DNA of 64,000 nt, taken from assembly GCF_000024205.1 (NCBI RefSeq), contig NC_013216.1, positions 124,001 to 188,000 on the forward strand. Direction: 5' to 3'. This DNA comes from Desulfofarcimen acetoxidans DSM 771 (GTDB lineage Bacteria; Bacillota; Desulfotomaculia; Desulfotomaculales; Desulfofarciminaceae). The notes under the pieces were generated by a model. It did no database searches. It was not told the origin of the DNA and was given only the letters and a program-made list of their open reading frames with translations. This document shows positions 29,247 to 38,499 of the stretch, piece after piece. The position numbers and the translations under genes are program-made. Within the stretch, counting starts at the first letter, position 1; every line of letters begins with the position of its first letter.

Positions 29247-30536
29247 GTAGTGCGATTCCTAATTAATATTGCAATTAGGACCTATATAGTATAAGATTCT
29301 CCTAACAGATAAAACGTTAGGGGGAAATACTATGCCGTTTGAAAGTCGTCGACCTCAATTGCAATTAACTTCCGAAGAGGTAAATAATTTAGAAAAAATC
29401 ATTCATTCCCGCACGGAAGGGATAAGCCGGGTAGAACGTGCCAAAATATTTCTTTTATACCATCAAGGAGAGACGGTTTCCTCAATTGCTCGAAAGTTGA
29501 AAACCAATCGCTCTAAGGTTGAGCGTCATATCAACAAAGCCTTGGAATTTGGTATTGAGATTGCCCTAAACGATCTTCCACGCCCCGGAAAACCAGAGAC
29601 TATAACGGTAGAAGCTAAGACCTGGCTCATATCTCTTGCATGTCAGAAGCCCAAAGACTTAGGGTATAGCTACGAATTATGGACTACTGCATTATTATCA
29701 AAGCATGTAAGAGAACATTGTGAGGAACAAGGGCACCCATCTCTGAAAAATCTATCACGCGGTACCGTTTCAAAGATTCTTTCGGCAAATCAAGTTAAAC
29801 CTCATAAAATCAAATATTACTTAGAACGAAGAGATCCGGAGTTCGAACAAAAAATGGCCAATGTGCTGTATGTTTACAAGGAAGTTGAAATTGTTTCTGA
29901 AAAAGCCAGCGGATCAATATATGCTTTTCTATCCTATGATGAAAAACCAGGAATACAGGCTATAGAAAATAAAGCACCAGACATACCACCTTCTCCTGGG
30001 AAATACCCCTGCATTGGTCGTGATTACGAATATGTTCGTCATGGTACTGTCAGCCTAATGGCTGGAATTGACTTGATAACTGGGCATATTATTGCTACTG
30101 TAGAGGATCGTCATCGTAGTAGTGAATTTGTTGAATTTTTGAAGCTTACCGACGAACATTATAAGGACAAGGAAAAAATCAAAATCATTCTGGATAACCA
30201 TTCAGCCCATATTTCTAAAGAAACCAGGGTATATCTGAACACTGTTCCAAATCGATTTGAATTTGTATTTACCCCAAAACATGGCTCATGGCTAAATTTA
30301 ATCGAGTCATTCTTTGGTAAAATGGCTCAATCAATGCTTCGAGCAATCCGAGTAAAATCCAAAGAAGAACTTAAAGAAAGAATATACACCTATATTAAGG
30401 AAATAAATGATTGTCCTACAGTTTACCGTTGGAAGTATAAAATGGATGAATTAACTATTATCTAAAACTAAAAGCTATTTACGTGATTATAATTAACTGA
30501 TTAATATATTGATATGTTAATAAGGAATCATTGTAC
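29247..30536 (+). mobile_element. IS630 family element, copy 1
   Basis: 1,290 bp bounded by TA dinucleotides (29245-29246 and 30537-30538). Imperfect terminal inverted repeats: left GTAGTGCGATTCCTAATTAA; right (reverse complement) begins GTACAATGATTCCTTATTAA. TA duplication is the hallmark of IS630/Tc1-mariner insertion. It closely matches the element at 39276-40558. Confidence 0.88.
29332..30465 (+). CDS. IS630 family DDE transposase, copy 1
   Basis: 377 aa, uninterrupted. The N-terminal helix-turn-helix contains KIFLLYHQGETVSSIARKL. The DDE catalytic core is visible as FLSYDEKPGIQA (first Asp), KIILDNHSAHIS (second Asp) and WLNLIESFFGKMA (Glu). The AGGGGG site precedes ATG 29332. It shares most residues with the 39362-40495 transposase but has clearly diverged, so the two are not a recent duplication. 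Confidence 0.93.
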   Translation: MPFESRRPQLQLTSEEVNNLEKIIHSRTEGISRVERAKIFLLYHQGETVSSIARKLKTNRSKVERHINKALEFGIEIALNDLPRPGKPETITVEAKTWLISLACQKPKDLGYSYELWTTALLSKHVREHCEEQGHPSLKNLSRGTVSKILSANQVKPHKIKYYLERRDPEFEQKMANVLYVYKEVEIVSEKASGSIYAFLSYDEKPGIQAIENKAPDIPPSPGKYPCIGRDYEYVRHGTVSLMAGIDLITGHIIATVEDRHRSSEFVEFLKLTDEHYKDKEKIKIILDNHSAHISKETRVYLNTVPNRFEFVFTPKHGSWLNLIESFFGKMAQSMLRAIRVKSKEELKERIYTYIKEINDCPTVYRWKYKMDELTII

Positions 30537-30655
30537 TAGTAAGTCTCCGAATTACTCCACTGCTTAACTTAAGTATCGTTTAGATGCTAATATTATGCAA
30601 CATATATATCAGATTTTCATACTCTGTTGTGGGCCGAAGGCCCATGGGGGTTTTT

Positions 30656-30811
30656 CTTGAGAATCTTCGAGATACTCGCGGGAATTTATATAGAATGATT
30701 AATGGAAAGCTTATTCCGATCAATATCGAAGAAGCTTTGAAAGCACCACCTGCGATTTTTGTATTCCCACCTGGTTGGGAGAACTGGTTTCAAGAAGATT
30801 ATGGAACTTAA
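30656..30811 (+). pseudogene. Rhs tip remnant (C-terminal about 50 aa), copy B
   Basis: The last about 50 codons of a toxin tip: GNLYRMINGKLIPINI then FVFPPGWENWFQEDYGT. Its near-twin lies at 44284-44442, likewise just before a DUF3396-type immunity gene. No Rhs core is attached; the upstream side is scrambled by the IS630 insertion. I do not recognise the tip family. Confidence 0.6.
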
Positions 30812-30872
30812 CTCGAAATATGTTTCAAGGGGTTTGATTTTTATATGAAAAATACAGATAGGGGGGATCATT

Positions 30873-31742
30873 ATGAAAGGTAAAAAATCTGACGACGTTT
30901 ATTTAACGATTTATGGTTATAAAACTTTTGGAGAAGAACATTTCGCAGAAGAGTTTTTTCAGATGCTCAATGATGCTAATCCAGCCTATCTTTCTCATAA
31001 AATTGGAATATATGAACCGATTAAAACCCCATTTTCCATGGAGGAAGCCAAAAAAATGTGGGTGGAATCGGAAAGGGTGGGGGAACTTTACGGCGGTATT
31101 ATGTTGAAAGGTCAGAAAACACGTGGAGACATAAGCTGGAAAAATGATAATTCTAATATCGTTGGACTTGTAATGTCCAGGGAGTTCGTTATAAAAAATA
31201 ACGGAACTAAAAAATTCATAGAGTTAGCAAAAAAACTGTTTCTTTGGTCAAATGGGGTTTATGGTTACGCCTGCCATATTTCAAACTTTATCTATAAGCC
31301 AGGACTTAGCCATGAAACATGCCTGGGCCATATAACTTGGATGACGCTATATGGGCCGCCCTATGTTGAGATGTTTGGGAAAGAGGTAATCCAAATCGCT
31401 CCCTGTAAGGTTGAGGAATTCGCTAGAGATCGATTCATACTTTTAACTTCAGATGAGCCCATGGAAATAAATCCGGAAATGTTGGAAATACAAGAAAGGA
31501 TCAAAAAGCATCCGGGGGAAGATGCCTTTTGCCGCAAAGAACCTTTCCGTACAGAGCCATTGACAATGGAAGATCTTATTGCCGGAAGGGACAGTCCTAG
31601 CACCGAAGGATACCGCTCCCCTGATTTATCGTCATATATCACAGATTCGGGGAAGAAAGACGAAGACGATGGGCTGGTCGTGAAAATCAACGATGATGGA
31701 ACAATGATGACATATAAGGTAAAACCGGAGCAGAAAAAATAA
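30873..31742 (+). CDS. DUF3396 / type VI immunity family protein, copy B
   Basis: 289 aa, intact, from ATG 30873 after AGGGGGGATC. Family-like segments are YLTIYGYKTFGEEHFAEEFF, the repeated FFQMLNDANPAYLSHK pattern, IGIYEPIKTPFSMEEA, LFLWSNGVYGYACH and HITWMTLYGPPYVEMFG. DUF3396 proteins are encoded behind Rhs/T6SS toxins and act as cytoplasmic immunity proteins. The distal part (SPSTEGYRSPDLSSYITDSG) is low-complexity. It is duplicated at 44492-45361 with few differences. Its cognate tip is reduced to the remnant just upstream, so it is an orphan. Confidence 0.7.
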   Translation: MKGKKSDDVYLTIYGYKTFGEEHFAEEFFQMLNDANPAYLSHKIGIYEPIKTPFSMEEAKKMWVESERVGELYGGIMLKGQKTRGDISWKNDNSNIVGLVMSREFVIKNNGTKKFIELAKKLFLWSNGVYGYACHISNFIYKPGLSHETCLGHITWMTLYGPPYVEMFGKEVIQIAPCKVEEFARDRFILLTSDEPMEINPEMLEIQERIKKHPGEDAFCRKEPFRTEPLTMEDLIAGRDSPSTEGYRSPDLSSYITDSGKKDEDDGLVVKINDDGTMMTYKVKPEQKK

Positions 31743-31784
31743 AAAATTGGAATTGTTACAAGTAACAAAAAGACTAATTTGGAA

Positions 31785-32085
31785 AGTTACGGGCCGCCTA
31801 CCGGCGTATCAGTGGCAATGGGGCTTACTACCGTGTCGACTATTACAATGCTTCTAACAACCGTTGCTGGTTGGGTATAACTTCGCGGTGTTACTTTGCA
31901 AGCTGGTGTGGGAGGTTATGGTTATTTAAATGGCGTAAATAAGGGTAATGTGGCAGCAAGTTACCTGCCCCTCAATTACGGAGCCCGTAGCCTATATTGG
32001 TTCCTGGATATCGTATTGTCAACTTAATCAATTAATTGATAATCTGCGTATTTCTAATCGTTTACGCACCGCAATGCGGAGATCC
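31785..32085 (+). pseudogene. decayed Rhs fragment after immunity copy B
   Basis: Short out-of-frame pieces resemble Rhs: ISGNGAYYRVDYYNASNN matches the jelly-roll segment ACYRIDYYDASNNLISG of the intact genes, and DNLRISNRLRTA matches DDLRISSRART of the LamG domain. Stops and frameshifts throughout. The same decayed sequence is at 45400-45690. Confidence 0.6.
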
Positions 32086-32741
32086 AGGAGCATTTTTCGA
32101 GCCAGTTCCAGCTTGGTTTGCTTGATATCCTGATTTTCGGTTTTAGGCCAAAATCGCCAAAAGAGTGGGTACTCCAGGCCATTTTTCAAAACGGTATAGG
32201 TGGAAATTAAATTCATACACCAGACATGATTTCGGGTAGAACTATCAAACAGCTAGCACAAAAAGGGTAGTTTTTTCCCAAACGGGTGAGCCACTTTGGT
32301 ATCATCCAAAGCAATTACATCCCCAGCCGATAACTGGGATTCCGAGTGTTCCTGAAGCCTTTATACACGACCAACTGCAAACTGGAGCCATTCAAAGGAT
32401 TTCGAGAAAAAACTACTGAAAGCGGATTGACTGATGGATTCCCCTTTCAACAAAACCTTCAAAATGGGAGAATCCGAAGCAAAATCTGCATTCTGATTTA
32501 CTGAGGTCTTTTGAGCAATCATGCCACAAATATAGGCGAGAGCCATCAACCAGCCAGAAACACCGGAATGCTTGGCAATTCCTGTCTGCAAAAAGAGCAA
32601 TGAGAGGTCAAATTTCTTCCAAAGACTTTTTAATAATGGAATACCTCCACCAGGACCATGTTGTTTGTTTTCGAAGATCGGTTTTTGTAGGTTCATTTTT
32701 AATATCACCCGTATTGATAATGTAATGGTTAAAAATACCAT
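32028..32741 (-). pseudogene. IS4-superfamily transposase remnant
   Basis: In one minus-strand frame with a few stops: GGIPLLKSLWKKFDLSLLF, SGWLMALAYICGMIAQKTS, then DVIALDDTKVAHPFGKKL (catalytic Asp) followed by a stop, then STRNHVWCMNLIST and VLKNGLEYPLFWRFW. This is the first half of a DDE transposase of the IS4 type; the second half is missing. Confidence 0.6.
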
Positions 32742-32835
32742 TCACTTCGATTATTGGGTGATTTTGAAAATGTCAAGAGTTTTTGAGTGTTTTCTAGAAA
32801 TATTTTTACACTAATTTACTGCAAGTGCATAACTC

Positions 32836-33619
32836 ATGATTGTTAATGGAACTACTTATACAGAAAGCTTTTACTTTCACCATGATGGAACAATAACAGG
32901 GCTATACATTACTTTTTTCACTAACAATGGACATCACTTAGTACCTGCGACAATAGAAGATTTAGGCGGTGGTCTAAAGCGTGCTAGCGCTACCTACACG
33001 ACAGTGATGAATGATAATTGTATTCGCGCTGTCGATATCTTTCAGCCTTCCGGCACATGGACATATATTGAAATTGCTCGGGCACAATTAGAGGCAAAAG
33101 CTTATGCTACTTCATATCAAATTAATGGGGCTTCTCACGCCGCTGAAGATTTTAATATTCCCACAGTGGGAATATTAAACAAAGATAAAGGCGCAATTGA
33201 GATACGTTTTAATCCTTTAACAATTAATAATTGGAACAGCTATTTTTATATGGATATAAGTACCGGACGGTTTCTATTGTTTTTTGACAATACAGGAAGA
33301 GTTTTATGGGATTATGGTGCCGTCAATGACAGTATCTCCTCAGTCGCCGGTATAGCGGTTGCTCATCAGCCAATTTATATTTGTATGTCATGCTTTGGAT
33401 TGGTTTTGGGCTAAAAAAAGTTCAAATGATATGTATGATAAGCAAAGAAAAGGAACTCCTGGTAACAATCAAGCTCAGAATAAACAGGCAAGAGATGCTG
33501 CTAAAAAATACAAATTAAATAAAGATCAACAAAGAACCCTGTATGACAGAATATCCGGTGAGAACTATACCTATAAAGAAATTGAAAATATTGCTCGAGA
33601 TATTTCAGAAGGGAATTGA
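32836..33619 (+). pseudogene. Rhs LamG fragment fused to a toxin-tip remnant (cassette C)
   Basis: 32836-33400 is a close copy of the LamG-type unit of Rhs2 (compare 53680-54228), without start or signal peptide. At about 33398 it joins a tip remnant in a different frame, with KKSSNDMYDKQRKG and LYDRISGENYTYKEIENIAR. The latter resembles the common toxin tail of the type LHDEISGQGYGYHEIVEI. Everything between LamG and tip (the whole YD core) has been deleted. It cannot be expressed as a functional toxin. Confidence 0.7.
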
Positions 33620-33624
33620 GATTT

Positions 33625-34117
33625 TGGATAACAATATAAAAGCAAGAATAGAAAAAGAATTAAGTGTGCTTCTGGGACAACCATTAATTGAGCGGGAAAC
33701 CTTTTATGGCTAAGTTTTGGCAAAAAAGTAGTTTCACTAGACAGAAATGGTTATAAAAGGCTCAAAGGCAAATATGCATTGAACATTCAATGTACTTGGA
33801 GATTAGCTACAGAAAGCAGTATAATGGTAGCTTCAGGAGATTTTTACTTAACGAGAACTGGCATAAGTGACGATGATGATTTTGTATGGGATAAATTAGG
33901 GGAAAATAGGTTTGATGAGAAAGTAAATGAGTTCAAAAAAAGACTTAAGACAAACATCATAGTGACCGAAATATCGGCTGATATATTTGGTGGGTTGAAA
34001 ATGTGTCTTGATTCGGGAATTAGTCTTGAATTATTCCCGGATGATTCCATGGAAGATGAATTCTGGAGGTTTATTGTTTTTGAAGGTAAGAACAAACACT
34101 TTGTGGTTTTTGAATAA
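33625..34117 (+). pseudogene. frameshifted immunity gene of cassette C
   Basis: Frame 1 reads DNNIKARIEKELSVLLGQPL and ERETFYG, then stops. After a one-base shift near 33708 it continues LSFGKKVVSLDRNGYKRLKG, YALNIQCTWRLATES, and ends with LELFPDDSMEDEFWRFIVF. This order matches a widespread family of small proteins (about 150-165 aa) with a YALHVQCPWR-like centre, often found behind polymorphic toxin tips. Only the C-terminal 112 codons form an open frame. The gene is followed by a strong terminator. Confidence 0.65.
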
Positions 34118-34127
34118 TATCCATTTT

Positions 34128-34163
34128 AAAAAGGCGGTTCGGAAATTTCCGAACCGCCTTTTT
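34128..34163. terminator. perfect palindromic terminator
   Basis: Arm AAAAAGGCGGTTCGGAAA followed immediately by its exact complement ending in TTTTT; an 18-bp perfect stem that can work in both directions. Confidence 0.9.
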
Positions 34164-34227
34164 GTCTATTTCTAGAAACACCTTCTCCAAAAGGGACTCT
34201 GGAGATCAATACCGAATATTACTTCAT

Positions 34228-34785
34228 TAGGGATATTACAGCCCAGCGTTGGGGAGGTTTTTGACGAGGGACTTGCATAGTTTTATAAATCATGCTGATC
34301 CCCAGACACTTAATTTATATGCTTATTGTGGGAATAATCCTGTGAGCACTGTTGACCCAACGGGTCATTGGGATGAAGAACCCTGTTATGAATATGTTGT
34401 TGGCCCAGATTATTTAGAAAATACCACAACAGCTAGGATTATTAATAGTAACGTATTCCAGAATATATTAATGGGAATTAGTGTAGGTGATGGATTAAGA
34501 GCTCTTAAGTTTTTTAAGGGTGCGGGTAGGACTGGAATTATTGAACAACACCATTTGTTACCACAGCAGTTTAAGAAACAATTTGAAAAAGCCGGACTGG
34601 ATATAGAAAAATACAAGATACCTTTGGATAAAGCTGATCATAGACTTAAGCCCGATGGTTTGCATACAGGTACAAATAATTGGAATAAGCAATGGGATGA
34701 TTTCTTTAAACAATATCCAGAAGCAAGACAAGACCAAATTCTTAATCAATTAGATAAAATGATGAAAGCTTCTGGCTTAAAATAG
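34228..34785 (+). pseudogene. orphan Rhs tip D with DUF2380/HNH-like nuclease domain
   Basis: The open frame enters inside the Rhs core end (YYSPALGRFLTRD equivalent, here RFLTRDLHSFINH) with no start, promoter or core. Linker: HWDEEPCYEY to ALKFFKGAG, shared with Rhs2. From about 34525 the unique tip has EQHHLLPQQFKKQFEKAG, then KADHRLKPDGLH and NNWNKQWDDFF, the His-rich arrangement of DUF2380 (SitA6-type) HHH/HNH-superfamily toxins. Its double-CXXC partner gene follows after 10 bp. It is probably silent unless recombined behind a full Rhs core. Confidence 0.75.
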
Positions 34786-34795
34786 GAGGGATAAT

Positions 34796-35383
34796 ATGTT
34801 CTACGAATTAGAAAAGGACGATAAATATCCTAGCGTTTGGTATAGTGACAGCGATGATTTCGATCCCTTTATTTCAATCAAATGCCCAAAATATCCTGGA
34901 CATCAAAGAGGAGTACGAGATATAAATGTTAATCTTTGGATTGACATAAAGAAGCCTAAAATGGGGGATTTTGTTTCAACGGTATATAGTGATTGGCTAA
35001 TAACTGACCATGTTGCTGAAATTTTCAAGGCAAATAATTTAACCGGGTATAGGTTGCAGCCTGTTAAGGTATGCAATAAAAAACTTGACTTTAACCTATG
35101 GGAGCTTATTATAACAGGCAGCGCTGGAAAAGCACATCCTGATTCCGGTATATATGTTAAAGAACATTGTGAATACTGCGGTAGTATGATATATTCGCCA
35201 ATAAAAAAAGGTATAGGTATTATTGTCGACGAAGCGCGTTGGGACGGAAGTGATTTCTTCACAATTACTGAGTATTATAAGTATGTTTTTATTACAGAAA
35301 AAGTAAAAAAAATAATTGAAGAAAATAATCTAAGGGGGGTTAGGTTGGTATGGCCCTCTGAGCTTGGATTTGATGAGTCATAG
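34796..35383 (+). CDS. double-CXXC-type immunity protein for tip D (SitI6-like)
   Basis: 195 aa from ATG 34796 behind AGGAGGG. Features: MGDFVSTVYSDWLITDHVAE, a second-half zinc-ribbon-like CEYCG at about residue 122, and VFITEKVKKIIEENNLRG near the end. The first CXXC of the family is degenerate (IKCPKYPGHQ). Proteins of this type are paired with DUF2380 toxins, which fits the HHLLPQQF tip immediately upstream. It is cytoplasmic, without a signal peptide. A structured repeat follows at once. Confidence 0.7.
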   Translation: MFYELEKDDKYPSVWYSDSDDFDPFISIKCPKYPGHQRGVRDINVNLWIDIKKPKMGDFVSTVYSDWLITDHVAEIFKANNLTGYRLQPVKVCNKKLDFNLWELIITGSAGKAHPDSGIYVKEHCEYCGSMIYSPIKKGIGIIVDEARWDGSDFFTITEYYKYVFITEKVKKIIEENNLRGVRLVWPSELGFDES

Positions 35384-35385
35384 GG

Positions 35386-35730
35386 CCAGGAATGACCCCG
35401 CTATGCTCCTTGACAAATGCAGAGTGCACCTTTCAGACAGCTTATAAAGCGCGAGTTTTGGTTGAAATAGCGTAATCACAGCACCTAACAGGTGTACCTT
35501 GCCCAGTTTACAGCCACCTAAGAAAATCTATAATCGGTTGCTCAAAGTCGCTAAGCGGTTGGCATTGCCGGCCTCTGTGAACCGGCGGGTGCGCCACAAG
35601 GTGCACCCGCCTTTAACCTGAACGGTTTTCGACCCCATGGTTACCCTGCTATTGAGGGAATAAAGTCATATTTAGAGTCTGTGCTCCTAACTTTATCATT
35701 TAGCCTGGCGTGAACCCGCATGAAACCTAG
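35386..35730 (+). repeat. Rhs cassette-end structured repeat, copy 2
   Basis: Starts CATAGGGCCAGGAATGACCC and shares GCTATGCTCCTTGACAAATG with copy 3. The core hairpin is GGCGGGTGC/GCACCCGCC (35584-35611), followed by TTTAACCTG and GTTTTCGACCCCATGG as in the other copies. The CCGCCA/TGGCGG stem of copies 1, 3 and 4 is missing: the copy breaks off before it. Confidence 0.78.
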
Positions 35731-35782
35731 ACACATAAAAATAAAAGTGGTCATTTTGCCACTACAGAAGATTTTTCTAATT

Positions 35783-36170
35783 TTACAACAGTACCGACTC
35801 ATCTGCAGGTATTACATTTTTAGGAGAAATAATTCGTAATGCCCGTAAAATTTTGTTGCTCAAGTCCGTTCCCTTAGTTTTCACGAAAAACATCTTCTGT
35901 TCAATCTCAATCTCTGCAAAGGCCAGTGAATTAAGGGCTTCTTGGATTTGATCGGGAGAAACCGCCTCTTTAGCATTTTTAAGCTTTAACTCAAGCGTTC
36001 TTTCCAGAAGGAAAGCGAGAAAGCAAATAACAAAGTGCCCTTTGATTCTAGGCTCAGTCCAGTGAAAAACCGGTCTGACCTCCAGGGTGCTTTTCATAAT
36101 ACGAAATGATTCTTCTATTTTCCATAAAATATGATACGCATCTAACACATCTTGCACATCCAACTCTTTT
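35783..36170 (-). pseudogene. IS1634-type (IS4 superfamily) transposase C-terminal remnant
   Basis: Minus-strand frame with ILWKIEESFRIMKSTLEVRP and HWTEPRIKGHFVICFLAFLL, the conserved tail around the catalytic Glu of IS1634-type transposases. The N-terminal two thirds are absent. The break with Rhs sequence lies at about 36170. Confidence 0.7.
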
Positions 36171-37353
36171 TCACAGCGGAGTCCAACAAAATTACACATA
36201 TGATGCTGCCGGCAACCTTACGACCAAAGGAAACAGGACATTTGCCTACAACAACATCAACGAGATCACGAGTCCGGGCTTCACCTACGATCAAAACGGC
36301 AACATGACCGGCGACGGCAGCTTCAATTATACCTACAACGCCTTGAATCAGCTCGTCCGGGTCAATAAGGTATCCGACGGAAGCCTTGTGGCCACCTATA
36401 CCTACAACCACGACGGTACCAGGAGAAATAAAGTCACCGCTCAAGGAACAACCAACTACAACTGGGATGCCTCCGGGAACTTAATCAGGGAAATCGGCCC
36501 CAATGGTACCTATTGTTACTACTATGTGTCGGGCAAACTAATCGCCTTCGAGAATAACCATCAGTTGTATATAGTGCATGATAACCTGCGGGGCGATGTC
36601 ATCAGCTTATCAACGACGGATGACTACGGAAACACAGATCAGGAAAACAGGTATGACTACGACCCATGGGGCAGTCCTATCTGTGAGGATGAATCGGTAA
36701 AGTTACCCTTCCGCTATGCCGGTTATTACTATGATACTGAGACGGGATTGTATTATCTGAAGAGCAGGTACTATAGCCCGGCGTTGGGGAGGTTTTTGAC
36801 GAGGGACCCGCATAGTTTTATAAATCATGCTGACCCACAGACGCTTAATTTATATGCTTATTGTGGGAATAATCCTGTGAATTATGTGGACCCAGATGGT
36901 AATACGATAGATGATATTAAATCTGGTTTAAGGAATGCAGGTAATGCTGTTTATAATGAAGCCCGAACTTGGGCAGATGCTTGGCTAGATTGTCCTTTTA
37001 CTGGAGGGGCAGTATTTACAGGTGGAATTGGAATAATTAAAGGAATTAAGGGCGCGGGGAAGGCAACAGGACAGATGCACCACATACTTTCTAATAAGAC
37101 AATGAAAGCATTAAATGAACATCCTACTCTAAAAGGTGTATTTAAAAGAGAAGATGCTGCATTTAAGTATCGTGCTCAAAATGCTGACGCTCATAAAGGA
37201 TATCAGCAATGGCACAGAGATGTTGACAATGAAACTGTGAAGTGGCTTCAAGACAATCCAGCGGCCACGTCAGGACAATTTAAACAATTTTTGAATGACC
37301 TTTATCAACAGCCAAATATAAGCTCTAAAATTCCGGGCGTTAACATTAAGTAG
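36170..37353 (+). pseudogene. partial Rhs core with intact tip E (HHI/AHKGYQxWHR nuclease-like)
   Basis: Last 230 residues of an Rhs core (from the segment GVQQNYTYDAAGN) joined at 36170 to an IS remnant; the frame runs by chance from an ATG at 36106 in antisense IS sequence. Core end YDPWGSP to RYYSPALGRFLTRD is intact. Linker NTIDDIKSGLRNAGNAVYNE to GIKGAG is the same as in Rhs1. From about 37060 the tip is unique: QMHHILSNKTMKALNEHP and DAHKGYQQWHRDVDNE, a His-rich nuclease-like pattern. The immunity gene follows after 12 bp. It lacks a signal peptide and the shell, so it is a tip donor at best. Confidence 0.78.
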
Positions 37354-37365
37354 GAGGTTCTATCT

Positions 37366-37986
37366 ATGAATTTTTATGTAGTTAACATGCATCTTTTTGA
37401 TGACAAAAAATACGCTTATGGAGAGCAAGTTGATCAAAAAACAGGTGATTACGAAAAATGTAAAATATGTGGTTCACCGATTAGCATGAGGAAATGGCTG
37501 CCTCCACTAAAAGCAAAGCTATCTAAACCGTCTTATGGGGATTTCGTATTTGGCACATTTACAACGTTTCTTGTAACGGAGCGTTTTAAGAAAGAATATG
37601 AAGCAACTGGACTTACGGGAATAGTATCTTTTGAACCTGTAGAAATAGTTAAAGTAAGTAGAAAACGTGATTCGTCTCCTGAAACTCCCAGTTATTATTA
37701 TGTCTCGATTGCTCGAAGTAAAGCAGTAATAGATGAAAAAAAATCAAAAATCAGAAGAGACGGAGAAATCAGTTGTAATCATTGTAGAACAGGAGGAATA
37801 ATTAAATCGCTAAAAGGCATTTTCTTTGAAGATAACACTTGGAGTGGTGAAGATATATTCTTTCCAGTAGGTCTGCCCGGCACAATTGTGGTATCTGAGA
37901 GATTTGCTGATTTTGCAAGAGACTATGGTTTTTCAAATATTAACTTTATTCCTGCGGAAGAATATATTCCACCTTGGGTTAAATAA
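37366..37986 (+). CDS. double-CXXC immunity protein for tip E (SitI6-like)
   Basis: 206 aa from ATG 37366 after GGAGG. Both zinc-knuckle pairs are present: KCKICGSP (about residue 29) and SCNHCRTGG (about 132). GDFVFGTFTTFLVTERFKKE and IVVSERFADFARDYGF repeat the organisation of the tip-D immunity protein, so the two are homologous but diverged. It is paired with the tip immediately upstream. A structured repeat begins at its stop codon. Confidence 0.72.
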   Translation: MNFYVVNMHLFDDKKYAYGEQVDQKTGDYEKCKICGSPISMRKWLPPLKAKLSKPSYGDFVFGTFTTFLVTERFKKEYEATGLTGIVSFEPVEIVKVSRKRDSSPETPSYYYVSIARSKAVIDEKKSKIRRDGEISCNHCRTGGIIKSLKGIFFEDNTWSGEDIFFPVGLPGTIVVSERFADFARDYGFSNINFIPAEEYIPPWVK

Positions 37987-38370
37987 CATAGGAGTTATCA
38001 ATGACCCCGCTATGTTCCTTGACAAATGTAGATTTCCAGAGTTTATGACCCCGATGGCGACCCCAAGGCCGTAAATTCGACCCCGATGGAAATTGCCCAC
38101 CGACCCGCATTGCGGGGCGGTGTGATCCGGAGCGGGGAAGCTCAGTGACTCCGCTCCTTTAACCTGCACAGTTTTCGACCCCATGGTTCACCTTGTGATT
38201 GAGGTGACGAAACACATTTTGGGGCTGTATTTTGAAGGGAAAGGTTCTTTCGCAGAAAGCCGCCAAATCCGGATTCATTTTTTCTGAAGTGGAAACAACC
38301 TTATGGCGGTAACTAAAACGCGACACAGCGGCACACGGTGGCTCACAGCATTAAGTATTTGAACGCTGGC
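37987..38370 (+). repeat. Rhs cassette-end structured repeat, copy 3
   Basis: Begins CATAGGAGTTATCAATGACC. CCCGCATTGCGGG lies at 38104-38116. The core hairpin is GGAGCGGG/TCCGCTCC (38129-38157) around GAAGCTCAGTGAC, then TTTAACCTG and GTTTTCGACCCCATGG. A later CCGCCA/TGGCGG stem is followed by TAACTAAAACGCGACACAG, identical to copy 1. Confidence 0.8.
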
Positions 38371-38435
38371 GAGTATATTTATGAAAATGTAACGAGCAGC
38401 TTCTGTGAATTGCCAATAATGAACATGTAAACTGG

Positions 38436-38476
38436 CTTGTAAATCCATGGTTCATGATGAACCATGGATTTACAAG
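38436..38476. repeat. perfect 41-bp palindrome
   Basis: CTTGTAAATCCATGGTTCAT, one G, and the exact complement of the first arm. It lies between repeat copy 3 and the IS110 remnant; no T-run follows. It could be a terminator, a protein-binding site or a mobile-element end. Confidence 0.8.
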
Positions 38477-38499
38477 AAATCTGTCCTATGGTAAAATTT

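Noticed and set aside
36106-36170. Apparent start of cassette E at ATG 36106
   Set aside because: These codons are antisense to the IS1634-type remnant; Rhs homology starts only at about 36170, so the frame is fused by chance.
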